Shown here in pieces: positions 16,756-24,693 of a DNA stretch of 43,191 nucleotides. The notes beneath the pieces are model-generated. The model ran no database searches and was not told the DNA's origin. It was given only the letters and a program-made list of their open reading frames with translations. How positions within the stretch are numbered: position 1 is the stretch's first letter; every line of letters starts with the position of its first letter. Origin of the DNA: Sphingobacterium thalpophilum (GTDB lineage Bacteria > Bacteroidota > Bacteroidia > Sphingobacteriales > Sphingobacteriaceae); NCBI GenBank assembly GCA_945878525.1, contig CAMCTU010000007.1:1-43191 (forward strand), read 5' to 3'. Position numbers and translations under genes: made by a program.

Positions 16756-18552
16756 ATGAAATTTGAGAATCAATTCCTGGTCAATCTCACGAATCCGGTC
16801 ATCAGAACCGGAATGGTATTGCTACTGATTGTCCTGGTTATATTATCCTGTTCCAAAATTTCCAGGAATTTGCCTGCGGGCTCAGCTGATAATGGCGGAT
16901 TATTCCTTCCGGATAAGTTCGAAGCAGTAGTCGTTGTCGACAGCATCGGTAAAGCAAGGCATCTGGCTGTAAATGACAACGGAGATATTTATGTTAAATT
17001 GACATTTAACAGGGCAATGAAGGGTTCAGGAGGTACAGTAGGTTTGCGTGATCTGAATGGGGATGGCAGAGCTGATTCAATTGTATACTTTGGTGATTAT
17101 AAAGATATCGGAGGCTCAGCAGTTGGAATGACCATACATGAAGGTTATCTCTATACCAGTACCGTTAATCAGGTGCTTAAAAATAAACTGACACCCGGTC
17201 AGTTAGTTCCTCAAAGTAAAACAGAAGTAGTACTGACTGACCTGAGTCCGAATGTGGCCAATAACTGGCATACCACCAAGCCTGTTGCATTTGATCGCAA
17301 AGGTTATATGTATGTTCCCTTTGGCACTCCTTCAGATGCCGGTCAGGATATTACTAAATATGGGCCAATCGGAATCCCGGAAGGTAAAGGTCTAGATCCA
17401 TCACCCGAATTGGAAACCCATGGTGGTATCTGGAGGTTTGATGCTTCCAAAACCAACCAAACCCAAAAGGACGGCTATAAGTTTGCCACTGGTATCAGGA
17501 GTGTAGTTGGGATGGTCTGGAGTCCCTTAGATGATCATTTATACGCAGTTATGAACGGTATTGATAATTTTCGTACGATTTATCCTGATTTATATACTGC
17601 ATGGCAGGCAGCTGTTTTACCTTCTGAGCCATTACTTAAAGTAACAGAGGGATCTGATTTTGGCTGGCCTTATGCCTATTATGATCATATGTTGAAGAAG
17701 AATGTCTTGCAACCAGGATATGGCGGTGATGGTAAGATCATAGGAAGAGCTTCAAAATTTGATGTGCCTGCAATAGGTTTTCCCGGACATTGGGCACCCA
17801 TGGATGTGATGTTTTATCAGGGCAATCAATTCCCTGAACGCTATAAGCAGGGAGCTTTTGTTGCATTTCATGGTTCAACAGATCGGTCTCCCTATCCTCA
17901 GGCAGGTTATATCGTTTGTTTTGTCCCTTTTAAAGATGGAGCGCCTACAGGCAATTGGGAGGTTTTTGCGGATGGGTTTACTGGGGTTGACACTGTCATA
18001 AACACCAGTGATGCCGTTTATCGCCCAATGGGACTTGCAACAGGGCCGGATGGTTCTTTATATATTTCTGAGTCTAATAAAGGTAAGATCTGGCGGGTAA
18101 TGTACAAGGGAAATAAGAACGAGTTTGGGGAGAAAGACCTTGCTGCAATGGAGCTTAGAAAGAGCAGATCCTATATTAAAGCGCCTGATGAAGTAAAGGA
18201 TAATTTGCACAGAGGTGATCGTTTAGCCGGAAGTATCTTATATAATACCTATTGTGCATCCTGTCACCAGCGGGATGGTAAAGGTGATAACAGTCGCTTT
18301 CCACCACTTGCCGGATCTGATTGGGTAAGCGGTGATAAACAAAGGTTGATCAGTGTTATTCTTAATGGATTGGATGGAGAGATCATGGTTAATGGTCAAT
18401 CCTGGCAGGGAATGATGCCTGCGCATGCTGAGTTTTTAGATGATCATGCAATTGCATCAATCTCAACCTATATCCGGCAAAGCTTTGGTAATAAGGCAAG
18501 TCCGGTTAATAGCCTCGAGGTGAGTAAGATCAGAAAAAGTTCCGGGAAATAA
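16756..18552 (+). CDS. Lipoprotein beta-propeller sugar dehydrogenase fused to cytochrome c
   Basis: This 598-residue protein has a lipoprotein signal with the lipobox VILSC at Cys32. Residues about 50-460 form a beta-propeller like soluble aldose/sorbosone dehydrogenases (PQQ-type), with segments such as GVGM-like SVVGMVWSP, EGSDFGWPYAYYDH and GLATGPDGSLYISE. Residues about 485-580 form a class I cytochrome c domain with the haem motif CASCH (Cys500, Cys503, His504) and a likely axial Met near 553 in GMMPAH. It probably oxidises a sugar at C1 in the periplasm and passes electrons to the respiratory chain through its own haem. Cofactor and substrate are inferred. It lies 9 bases after the lyase-like gene. 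Confidence 0.82.
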   Translation: MKFENQFLVNLTNPVIRTGMVLLLIVLVILSCSKISRNLPAGSADNGGLFLPDKFEAVVVVDSIGKARHLAVNDNGDIYVKLTFNRAMKGSGGTVGLRDLNGDGRADSIVYFGDYKDIGGSAVGMTIHEGYLYTSTVNQVLKNKLTPGQLVPQSKTEVVLTDLSPNVANNWHTTKPVAFDRKGYMYVPFGTPSDAGQDITKYGPIGIPEGKGLDPSPELETHGGIWRFDASKTNQTQKDGYKFATGIRSVVGMVWSPLDDHLYAVMNGIDNFRTIYPDLYTAWQAAVLPSEPLLKVTEGSDFGWPYAYYDHMLKKNVLQPGYGGDGKIIGRASKFDVPAIGFPGHWAPMDVMFYQGNQFPERYKQGAFVAFHGSTDRSPYPQAGYIVCFVPFKDGAPTGNWEVFADGFTGVDTVINTSDAVYRPMGLATGPDGSLYISESNKGKIWRVMYKGNKNEFGEKDLAAMELRKSRSYIKAPDEVKDNLHRGDRLAGSILYNTYCASCHQRDGKGDNSRFPPLAGSDWVSGDKQRLISVILNGLDGEIMVNGQSWQGMMPAHAEFLDDHAIASISTYIRQSFGNKASPVNSLEVSKIRKSSGK

Positions 18553-18611
18553 GCCTTGCCTGCTTCTGAATTTGTTAATTAATAACTGACTGTAAGTTTA
18601 AATCAAAAAAC

Positions 18612-19076
18612 ATGAAATCAAAAACTCTATCAGGTGCTCTGCTTATTATTGGATTGACATCCTGTGTAGGCAACGTAACTACTGAATCAAAAAAAGTTTC
18701 TACCGAGCGTAAGATAATTATGCCTGAAGGCTATAACAGGGGCCTGCCTTTTACTCCTGGCATTCTGGTTGACGGAACGCTTTATGTTGCTGGTTTTAGC
18801 GGAGAGGATACTAAAACCGGTGTTATCCCTGAGGACTTTGAAACTGAAGTAAAGCAGACTTTGGATAAGATCGGAGTAATACTCAAAGAAGCCGATATGG
18901 ATTATAAGGACGTAGTATCTGTGCAGGTTTATCTTACTGATATGGAATTATTCGAACGGATGAACACGGTTTACCGTACTTATTTTGATGAACCTCGTCC
19001 AACACGATCAATTATGGGAATCAAAAGCCTGATTGGCCCGGCCAGAATTGAAATTACTGTTACAGCTAAAAAATAA
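18612..19076 (+). CDS. RidA/YjgF-family protein with a lipoprotein signal
   Basis: This 154-residue protein has a lipoprotein signal with lipobox GLTSC (Cys18). It is followed by a normal Rid domain: YVAGFSGED near 58-66, QVYLTDMELF near 105-114, PRPTRS near 128-133 and GPARIEI at 142-148, with Arg145 at the position that binds the substrate carboxylate in active RidA proteins. RidA hydrolyses reactive enamines/imines released by PLP enzymes, normally in the cytoplasm. Here the signal places it in the periplasm or outer membrane, three genes from an exported SelA-like PLP enzyme (two frames downstream). That pairing suggests it clears the enamine that the PLP enzyme makes. Other Rid-family roles remain possible. 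Confidence 0.85.
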   Translation: MKSKTLSGALLIIGLTSCVGNVTTESKKVSTERKIIMPEGYNRGLPFTPGILVDGTLYVAGFSGEDTKTGVIPEDFETEVKQTLDKIGVILKEADMDYKDVVSVQVYLTDMELFERMNTVYRTYFDEPRPTRSIMGIKSLIGPARIEITVTAKK

Positions 19077-19133
19077 TAAATACATAATCCTAATATACGG
19101 CCAGATTGCCACAAATTATCAATTTAGAATATA

Positions 19134-19883
19134 ATGAAAATTAATATATCCAATAATCCTGCCGAATTAGGTGTGGTTTCTGCTGCTGCTGCAATACAAG
19201 GTATAAAAAATGCTATTGCGGATAAAGGACAGGCTAATGTCATTCTTGCAACAGGAGCAAGCCAGTTTGAAACCTTAAAATGCATTGTTCTTGATCAGAG
19301 TATTGATTGGTCCAAAGTAGTGATGTTTCATCTGGATGAATATATCGGATTACCTGAAACAGAACCTGCAAGTTTCAGAAAATATTTAAAAGAGAGATTC
19401 CTTAATCTGGTGTCTCCTTTAAAAGCCAGTTATCTTGTAGATGGAGAGAATGATCCGGAAGCTGAGTGTAAGCGGTTAAATCAGATAATTTCTGAACATC
19501 CCATTGATGTTGCTCTTGTAGGTATTGGTGAAAACGGTCACCTTGCTTTTAATGATCCTCCGGCAGATTTCGACACAGAATTACCTTACATTGTTGTAAA
19601 TCTAGACGAAAAGTGTCGATTACAACAGTTTAATGAAGGTTGGTTTAAATCAATTGATGAAGTGCCAAAGCAAGCAATAAGTATGTCAATTAAACAAATT
19701 TGTAAATCAAAACTGATTATTTGCTCTGTTCCTGATTTAAGAAAAGCCGAAGCAGTTAAGAATTCGCTCGAGAATGAAGTAAGTAATAATTTCCCTGCAA
19801 GTATTTTGCAAACCCATGCCAATTGTGTCTTTTTTCTTGATAAGCCTTCAGCGTCTTTAAGTTCCAAAATAACTAATCAATAG
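19134..19883 (+). CDS. nagB: Glucosamine-6-phosphate deaminase/isomerase-like protein
   Basis: This 249-residue protein belongs to the NagB/6-phosphogluconolactonase family. It has ATGAS (phosphate loop, residues 39-43), FHLDEYIGLP with Asp68, and the active loop GIGENGHLAFNDP with His136. Compared with E. coli NagB, the loop has Asn134 in place of Asp141 (as in Bacillus NagB) and Asp141 in place of Glu148. There is no signal peptide, so it acts in the cytoplasm, converting GlcN-6-P to Fru-6-P and ammonia if it is a true NagB. The stop and the next start are one base apart, linking it tightly to the SelA-like gene. The substitutions leave room for a related sugar-phosphate substrate. Confidence 0.78.
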   Translation: MKINISNNPAELGVVSAAAAIQGIKNAIADKGQANVILATGASQFETLKCIVLDQSIDWSKVVMFHLDEYIGLPETEPASFRKYLKERFLNLVSPLKASYLVDGENDPEAECKRLNQIISEHPIDVALVGIGENGHLAFNDPPADFDTELPYIVVNLDEKCRLQQFNEGWFKSIDEVPKQAISMSIKQICKSKLIICSVPDLRKAEAVKNSLENEVSNNFPASILQTHANCVFFLDKPSASLSSKITNQ

Positions 19884-19884
19884 T

Positions 19885-21099
19885 ATGAAACGAAGAGATC
19901 TGATTAAATACCTCTCGGTTGCCCCATTAGCAGGCGGACTAACAGGTGCTCCTTCTAATTCGGCAAGTGCAGGTGTAAAATCACTTGTAAAACGCGATCT
20001 GGTAAAAGAACTGGGATTAAGAACATTCATTAATGCCTATGGAGTTTATACGACCCATACTGCATCATTAATGCCAGATGAGGTGATGGCTGCAATACAG
20101 GATGCCTCTAAAAAGTATGTTCTGTACAATGACCTTCAGGATAAAGTTGGAGAGAAAATAGCAGCGATGTGCCATTCAGAAGCTGCAATGGTAACTTCAG
20201 GATGCTGGTCCGCACTTGTTCTTGGTACAGCCGGAATTCTAACAGGCATGGATAAGGCTAAAGTTGCCTTATTACCCGACCTTTCAGGATTTGAGAAAAA
20301 TGAGGTCATTCTTCAAAAGACTCATAGTGGTTCGTATGATCATGCCCTTACGAATACAGGAATTAAGCGTGTTTTTGTAGAGACTGTGGAGGAAATGGAA
20401 GCTGCATTCAGTTCAAAAACTGCGATGACCTGGTTTTATAATGAAGCAGATCCATGGGGTAAAATAGGTCATCAGCAATGGCTTGCTCTTTCTAAAAAGC
20501 ATAAAATACCTGCAATGATTGATATTGCGGCTGATGTACCTCCTGTTGAGAACTTATGGAAGTTCAATGATATGGGCTATGATGTGGTTTGTGTTTCTGG
20601 TGGAAAAGCCATACGTGGTCCTCAAAGTGCTGGTATTCTAATGGGCAGAAAAGAGATCATCGCAGCTGCCCGACTAAGTGCGCCTCCGGGTGGAGGTAAT
20701 ATCGGTAGGGGTATGAAAGTGAATAAGGAGGAAATATTCGGGATGTATGCGGCTCTTGATCGTTTTGTTAACCTGGATCATGGGAAGGAATGGAAAATGT
20801 GGGAAGACAGAGCTAATGTAATTCTGGATGCAGTTAAAAAGGTGAACGGAGTTAAAGCTGAAATTTTTGTACCGCCAATTGCAAATGTTACTCCAACTCT
20901 CAGGATTTCATGGGATCAGTCATCGATCAAGTTAACGCCAAGAGAAATGACTTTAAACTTACGCAACGGTGAACCTTCTATAGAGGCACCCAAGAGTATA
21001 AATGATGCAATGATCCTTTCAGTATGGATGATGCAGCCTGGAGATGAGAAAATTGTTGCCAGGCGCTTTACTGAAGAATTGCTTAAAGCCAGAGTTTAA
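19885..21099 (+). CDS. Tat-exported SelA-like PLP enzyme (D-glucosaminate-type ammonia-lyase relative)
   Basis: This 404-residue protein begins with a twin-arginine signal (KRRDLIKYLS, then APLAGG). It is fold-type I PLP-dependent and closest in pattern to the SelA-related group that includes D-glucosaminate-6-phosphate ammonia-lyase (DgaE). Visible features are INAYGVYTTHTASLMP near residue 48-63, TSGCWSALVLGTAG near 103-116, PAMIDIAAD near 208-216, and the PLP-lysine motif SGGKAIRGPQ with Lys241. It would eliminate ammonia from an amino sugar acid or a similar amino acid. A cofactor-bearing enzyme exported folded through Tat is consistent. It is one base from the NagB-like gene and 32 bases before a COG3964 amidohydrolase, the same gene partnership known for cytoplasmic relatives in Firmicutes. 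Confidence 0.78.
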   Translation: MKRRDLIKYLSVAPLAGGLTGAPSNSASAGVKSLVKRDLVKELGLRTFINAYGVYTTHTASLMPDEVMAAIQDASKKYVLYNDLQDKVGEKIAAMCHSEAAMVTSGCWSALVLGTAGILTGMDKAKVALLPDLSGFEKNEVILQKTHSGSYDHALTNTGIKRVFVETVEEMEAAFSSKTAMTWFYNEADPWGKIGHQQWLALSKKHKIPAMIDIAADVPPVENLWKFNDMGYDVVCVSGGKAIRGPQSAGILMGRKEIIAAARLSAPPGGGNIGRGMKVNKEEIFGMYAALDRFVNLDHGKEWKMWEDRANVILDAVKKVNGVKAEIFVPPIANVTPTLRISWDQSSIKLTPREMTLNLRNGEPSIEAPKSINDAMILSVWMMQPGDEKIVARRFTEELLKARV

Positions 21100-21131
21100 C
21101 AAAATTTGGTATTTATTTTAATTAAAAGCTT

Positions 21132-22385
21132 ATGCTACGCAAACCATTTTTTCTATTACTGTCAATTTCCTTGATTTCCATAGCTGTAAATGCACAAAGC
21201 AAATATAAAATCCTTATAAAGGGTGGCCATGTTATTGATGCAAAAAACAATATCAATGAAACAATGGATGTTGCAATTCAGGATGGCAAAATTGTCAGAG
21301 TAGCAAAAAATATTGATACCGCGCTTGCTGTACAGATTGTTGAAGCTACAGGAATGTATGTAACTCCTGGTCTTATTGATTTGCATGCCCATGTTTTCTA
21401 TGGTTTTGATCCGGATAGTTATTTGAGTGGTGGAACTGTGGCTGTACTTCCTGATCAGTCAACTTTCCGGGCAGGTGTAACCACAGTTGTAGATGCCGGA
21501 GGGGCAGGCTGGAAATCTTTTCCAACTTTTAAGAAAAATATCATTGATGTTTCAAAAACAAGGGTTCTTTCATTATTGAATATTGTAGGGGAGGGGATGA
21601 AGGGAATTGAAAAGTATGAACAGAATGTAAGTGATATGGACGCTAAAAAAACTGCTGAAGTTGCACTGGCAAATAAGAATGATGTGGTTGGTTTTAAGGT
21701 TGCACATTTTACGGGATCTGAATGGACTCCAATCAGCAGAGGAGTTGAGGCAGGTATACTGGCTAATATGCCCGTGATGATTGATCTGAACACACTTTTT
21801 ATATCCATTGAAGAGCTGTTTACAAAATATCTTCGTCCCGGGGATATATACACCCATACCTTTATTCAGTCATCAAGGGGAGTAGTAGAGCCCATTGTTG
21901 ATCTCAAAACAAAGAAATTTAAACCTTTCGTACTTGAAGCTCAACGTAAAGGGATCATATTTGATGTTGGATTTGGTGGTGGTAGTTTTAACTTTAATCA
22001 GGCTCTGCCGGCTTTAGAGGCAGGATTTTATCCAAATACTATGGGAACAGACCTTCATCAGGGTAGTGTAAACGGGGCAATGAAGGATCAGCTAAATGTT
22101 TTATCCATCTTCCTGGCGATGGGGATGAAGTTTACTGAACTAATTAAGGCCAGTACCTGGACACCTGCCCAAGTAATAAATCGTAAAGAACTAGGTAATC
22201 TTTCGGTCGGTGCTGTCGCTGATGTTGCAGTTTTAAGCATTCGTGATGGAAAGTTTGGTTTCAGGGATGTCGCCGGTAATAGATTTGATGGTAAACAAAA
22301 GATTGAATGTGAACTGACTATTCGGGATGGAAAAATCGTCTATGATTTGAATGCAATAGCTGGTTTAGTTAGTCAATCGAAGTGA
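21132..22385 (+). CDS. Secreted COG3964-type amidohydrolase/deacetylase
   Basis: This 417-residue protein has a Sec signal (cleaved near VNAQS, residue 21) and an amidohydrolase-superfamily barrel. Metal ligands visible are HAH (His85, His87) in PGLIDLHAH, a likely carbamylated Lys189 in GFKVAHF, His242 in YTHTF, and Asp307 in MGTDLHQG. The flanking beta-sandwich (ILIKGGHVIDAKNN, and SVGAVADVAVLSI) is typical. It resembles the EF0837/Atu3266 group, once misnamed dihydroorotase, whose members deacetylate alpha-acetyl carboxylates. In Firmicutes such genes sit beside SelA-like genes, as here. Export is the unusual point. It is the last gene of the operon; a small hairpin follows. Confidence 0.82.
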   Translation: MLRKPFFLLLSISLISIAVNAQSKYKILIKGGHVIDAKNNINETMDVAIQDGKIVRVAKNIDTALAVQIVEATGMYVTPGLIDLHAHVFYGFDPDSYLSGGTVAVLPDQSTFRAGVTTVVDAGGAGWKSFPTFKKNIIDVSKTRVLSLLNIVGEGMKGIEKYEQNVSDMDAKKTAEVALANKNDVVGFKVAHFTGSEWTPISRGVEAGILANMPVMIDLNTLFISIEELFTKYLRPGDIYTHTFIQSSRGVVEPIVDLKTKKFKPFVLEAQRKGIIFDVGFGGGSFNFNQALPALEAGFYPNTMGTDLHQGSVNGAMKDQLNVLSIFLAMGMKFTELIKASTWTPAQVINRKELGNLSVGAVADVAVLSIRDGKFGFRDVAGNRFDGKQKIECELTIRDGKIVYDLNAIAGLVSQSK

Positions 22386-22395
22386 TTATTATTTT

Positions 22396-22410
22396 GTCTA
22401 ATATTTAGAC
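22396..22410 (+). terminator. Small hairpin after the epimerase-amidohydrolase operon
   Basis: GTCTAA-TAT-TTAGAC forms a 6-base-pair stem with a 3-base loop, 10 bases after the amidohydrolase stop, with T-rich sequence further on (22440-22448). It may be a weak terminator. In the 385-base gap 22386-22770, besides this, only the operator-like palindrome and a promoter candidate were seen. Confidence 0.35.
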
Positions 22411-22459
22411 TATTTCAATTAATCTGATAAAAAATATTATTTTTTTTTGGATTTTCGGG

Positions 22460-22471
22460 TACGTAAACGTA
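22460..22471. promoter_or_regulatory. Possible operator, copy 2 (perfect TACGT-AA-ACGTA palindrome)
   Basis: The 12-base palindrome TACGTAAACGTA lies upstream of the sigma factor gene. Eleven of its twelve bases recur at 14061-14072. The core GTAAACG resembles LacI-family operators. It sits about 160 bases upstream of the promoter candidate, so it may act at a distance or at an upstream promoter. Confidence 0.35.
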
Positions 22472-22619
22472 AATTACTTTCATTAAATGATTCACAAAGG
22501 GACTGGTTTTTTTCTAAATAATACATTTTGTGATTTTTTTATTACTAAAGAATACATATTGTTAGTTTTTTGATGCTTAAAACAGTCAAATTTTAAGATT
22601 GTATTATTTGTTTATTTAA

Positions 22620-22650
22620 TTGTTTTAATGTTTTCTAATAGTTAAGTTTA
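22620..22650 (+). promoter_or_regulatory. Candidate promoter of the ECF sigma gene
   Basis: TTG at 22620-22622 is followed by 20 bases and TAAGTTTA at 22643-22650, one mismatch from TAnnTTTG. The resulting leader would be about 115 bases. The surrounding DNA is very AT-rich, so a chance match is possible. Confidence 0.3.
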
Positions 22651-22770
22651 AGTGAACTTTATATGAAAGGCTAAAAGAAGAATTGAATTGTATATTTCAG
22701 AACTTAATACACCTCACTAATTTATATCTCTTTAATAATGGATTGCTGTTTTGTTTAAAAATCTTAATTA

Positions 22771-23313
22771 ATGGAAGTTATTAACCCGGAAGTTCAGGAT
22801 GACAGATTTTTACTGTTGGAGTTGCAGGAAGGTAAACGGACTGCTTTTAATATTTTATATAACAAATACTGGGAACAGGCCTATTCAAATGCTTATAAAC
22901 GGTTAAAGGATGAGGATCAGTCAAAGGATATTGTTCAGGAGATTTTCGTGAGTATTTGGGTTAACAGGCATAACCCAATAAGTAATTTTCCTGCGTATTT
23001 AAGCACTTCAGTTCGTAATCAGGTATTTAAACTTGCCGCAAAGAACAAAAATTTAACACCCTATTTAGACGTGTTTGAGAATATACCTGATGAGCATGAT
23101 CGTGCCGATTCCAATATTCTATGGCAGGAGTTTTATTCGGCTTATGAGCGATTATTACTCACACTTCCTCCTAAAAGGCAACAAATATTCAGACTTCGGT
23201 TCCACAATGATGTTCCCACCAAGGCAATTGCAGCTCAGATGCAGATTTCCAGGAAAACTGTACAGAATCAGTTGGGAAAAGCAATTGAGCAATTACGCGT
23301 TTTCTTTTACTAA
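22771..23313 (+). CDS. ECF-type RNA polymerase sigma factor of the PUL
   Basis: This 180-residue protein has sigma region 2 at about residues 14-80 (AFNILYNKYWEQAY, then DIVQEIFVSIW) and region 4 at about 120-175 (LTLPPKRQQIFRLRF, then the helix-turn-helix AIAAQMQISRKTVQNQL). Length and pattern match the FecI-like, Bacteroidota-specific sigma-70 family usually linked to SusC/SusD loci. It is followed by a FecR-type anti-sigma and a SusC with an STN domain, so it should be released when SusC binds its ligand and should activate the SusCD genes and perhaps the downstream enzymes. The start at 22771 gives a complete region 2. Confidence 0.92.
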   Translation: MEVINPEVQDDRFLLLELQEGKRTAFNILYNKYWEQAYSNAYKRLKDEDQSKDIVQEIFVSIWVNRHNPISNFPAYLSTSVRNQVFKLAAKNKNLTPYLDVFENIPDEHDRADSNILWQEFYSAYERLLLTLPPKRQQIFRLRFHNDVPTKAIAAQMQISRKTVQNQLGKAIEQLRVFFY

Positions 23314-23388
23314 TCTTTCTCAGATTTATCAAATTTTAATTGGTACAGTATTAACTGTATTTTAATATCTACCAGAGTTTATTCCCTT

Positions 23389-23417
23389 TTGCCGGTATTC
23401 CGCAGAACATAGAGTTG
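23389..23417 (+). promoter_or_regulatory. Candidate promoter of the anti-sigma gene
   Basis: TTG at 23389-23391 is followed by 18 bases and TAGAGTTG at 23410-23417, one mismatch from TAnnTTTG. It lies in the 207-base gap between the sigma and FecR genes and would let the anti-sigma be made independently of its sigma factor. Confidence 0.28.
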
Positions 23418-23520
23418 TCGGTTATAGCATCGACCATTAGGATTTTAAAATTATTTTAATTTAAGATGGGACTTTTTCATTTTAATTAGTCTGTTATTAG
23501 GGTAGACATGATTTTACTAA

Positions 23521-24507
23521 ATGACCAAAAAATACTTTTCTGAACTACTAGAAAAATACTTAAAGCATAAAGCTTCTGAAGAAGAATGTGAATTGCTTAT
23601 TAAGCATTATAATTTATTTGAATCCGAACAGGATGTTTTTGATTCATTAAGCAGGAATCAGAAAGATGATATTCGAAATGAGGTTGAATCCAGAATTTGG
23701 GATGAAATTCTTGCAGATGAAATAAGTCTGAAAGAAGTTTCTTCTTCAAATTATAAAAGATTGGTTGGTATAGTTTCTCTTGCAGCTGTGTTTTTCTTAA
23801 TAATCAGTTTTGGGGCTTATTTTTTTCAAACTGAACCTGCAAAGCAGACTAATGTTATTTCAAGGCTTACAGATGTTAAGCAAAACAGACTAATTCAGTT
23901 ACCTGATGGAAGTACTGTTATTTTAAAACCGGGTTCCAGGCTAAATTATCCTTCCTCTTTTGACGGACTTGCGCAAAGGGAGGTATACCTTGATGGACAA
24001 GCTTATTTTGATGTTAAGCATAATTCTCTGAAACAATTTATCATTCATACAGGTAAACTTAAGACAATAGTTCTTGGAACAGCATTCGAAATTAATGCCT
24101 GGTCTGATGGTGTCAGTATACAGGTTATAGTGAGTCGCGGTAAGGTTAGAATTGAAGACCAAAACAAGAGGACTTTAGGTGTAATTACACCAAATCAGCA
24201 AATCAGCTATGATAAGAACAACAGGAGCATTGTACAAAAAGTGGTCAATGCTTCCGAATATCTTGAATGGATGGAGCAGGATCTATTACTTAGTGATGTA
24301 ACCGTCGATGAGGCAGCAAGGCTTTTGGAGGGTCGTTACAAGGTTAAAATCTTAATTAATGATGATAGTATCAGATCCAAGCGATTTACCACCATTGTAA
24401 GGAAGGGTGAAACGTTAGATCAGATATTAAAAAGTATATCTGAGTTTAATGAAGCAGTTTATCAATACAGCGATGATAGATCATCAATTACCATAAGCTC
24501 AAAATAG
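23521..24507 (+). CDS. FecR-type anti-sigma factor (inner membrane)
   Basis: This 328-residue protein has a cytoplasmic N-terminal region of about 80 residues that should hold the sigma factor, one membrane helix at about 81-102 (LVGIVSLAAVFFLIISFGAY), a periplasmic FecR domain at about 115-215 (LPDGSTVILKPGSRLNYP, VYLDGQAYFDV, VLGTAFEINAW), and a C-terminal DUF4974/STN-like domain at about 250-326 (LLLSDVTVDEAARLLEGRY). The layout is the standard trans-envelope regulator of Bacteroidota. It would contact the STN domain of the SusC protein in the periplasm. It is unusually far (207 bases) from its sigma gene. A stretch of 218 bases with hairpins separates it from susC. Confidence 0.92.
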   Translation: MTKKYFSELLEKYLKHKASEEECELLIKHYNLFESEQDVFDSLSRNQKDDIRNEVESRIWDEILADEISLKEVSSSNYKRLVGIVSLAAVFFLIISFGAYFFQTEPAKQTNVISRLTDVKQNRLIQLPDGSTVILKPGSRLNYPSSFDGLAQREVYLDGQAYFDVKHNSLKQFIIHTGKLKTIVLGTAFEINAWSDGVSIQVIVSRGKVRIEDQNKRTLGVITPNQQISYDKNNRSIVQKVVNASEYLEWMEQDLLLSDVTVDEAARLLEGRYKVKILINDDSIRSKRFTTIVRKGETLDQILKSISEFNEAVYQYSDDRSSITISSK

Positions 24508-24589
24508 AAGAATTCTTGACTGAGAACCTTTAAATATTAAAAAACAACTGAAACAAAAACTATGAATTTTGACCTAGCCCCATAAAAAA

Positions 24590-24693
24590 CCCTCTGACCT
24601 CCTGTATGAACAGATTATTCAGAGGGATAATTGTTGTCCGACTGCCATCGTCCATCAATTGATGTTTTAAATTCTGTCTTCTAAAACTAGAAG
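24590..24693 (+). promoter_or_regulatory. Leader with hairpins before the SusC gene
   Basis: Three inverted repeats lie in the FecR-SusC gap. CCCTCTGA (24590-24597) pairs with TCAGAGGG (24619-24626). CATCAATTGATG (24653-24664) is a perfect palindrome. CTTCTA (24678-24683) pairs with TAGAAG (24688-24693). They may be part of a structured 5' leader, a terminator for fecR, or sigma or regulator binding sites. No consensus housekeeping promoter was found in this gap, which fits control by the ECF sigma factor. Confidence 0.4.

Noticed and set aside
19885-21099. Selenocysteine synthase (SelA) call
   Set aside because: The protein is exported, and no selB, selC or selD context is seen; the SelA-like group has many non-selenium members.
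21455-21857. Minus-strand frames within the COG3964 amidohydrolase gene
   Set aside because: Overlapping frames opposite conserved metal-site coding; no independent support.
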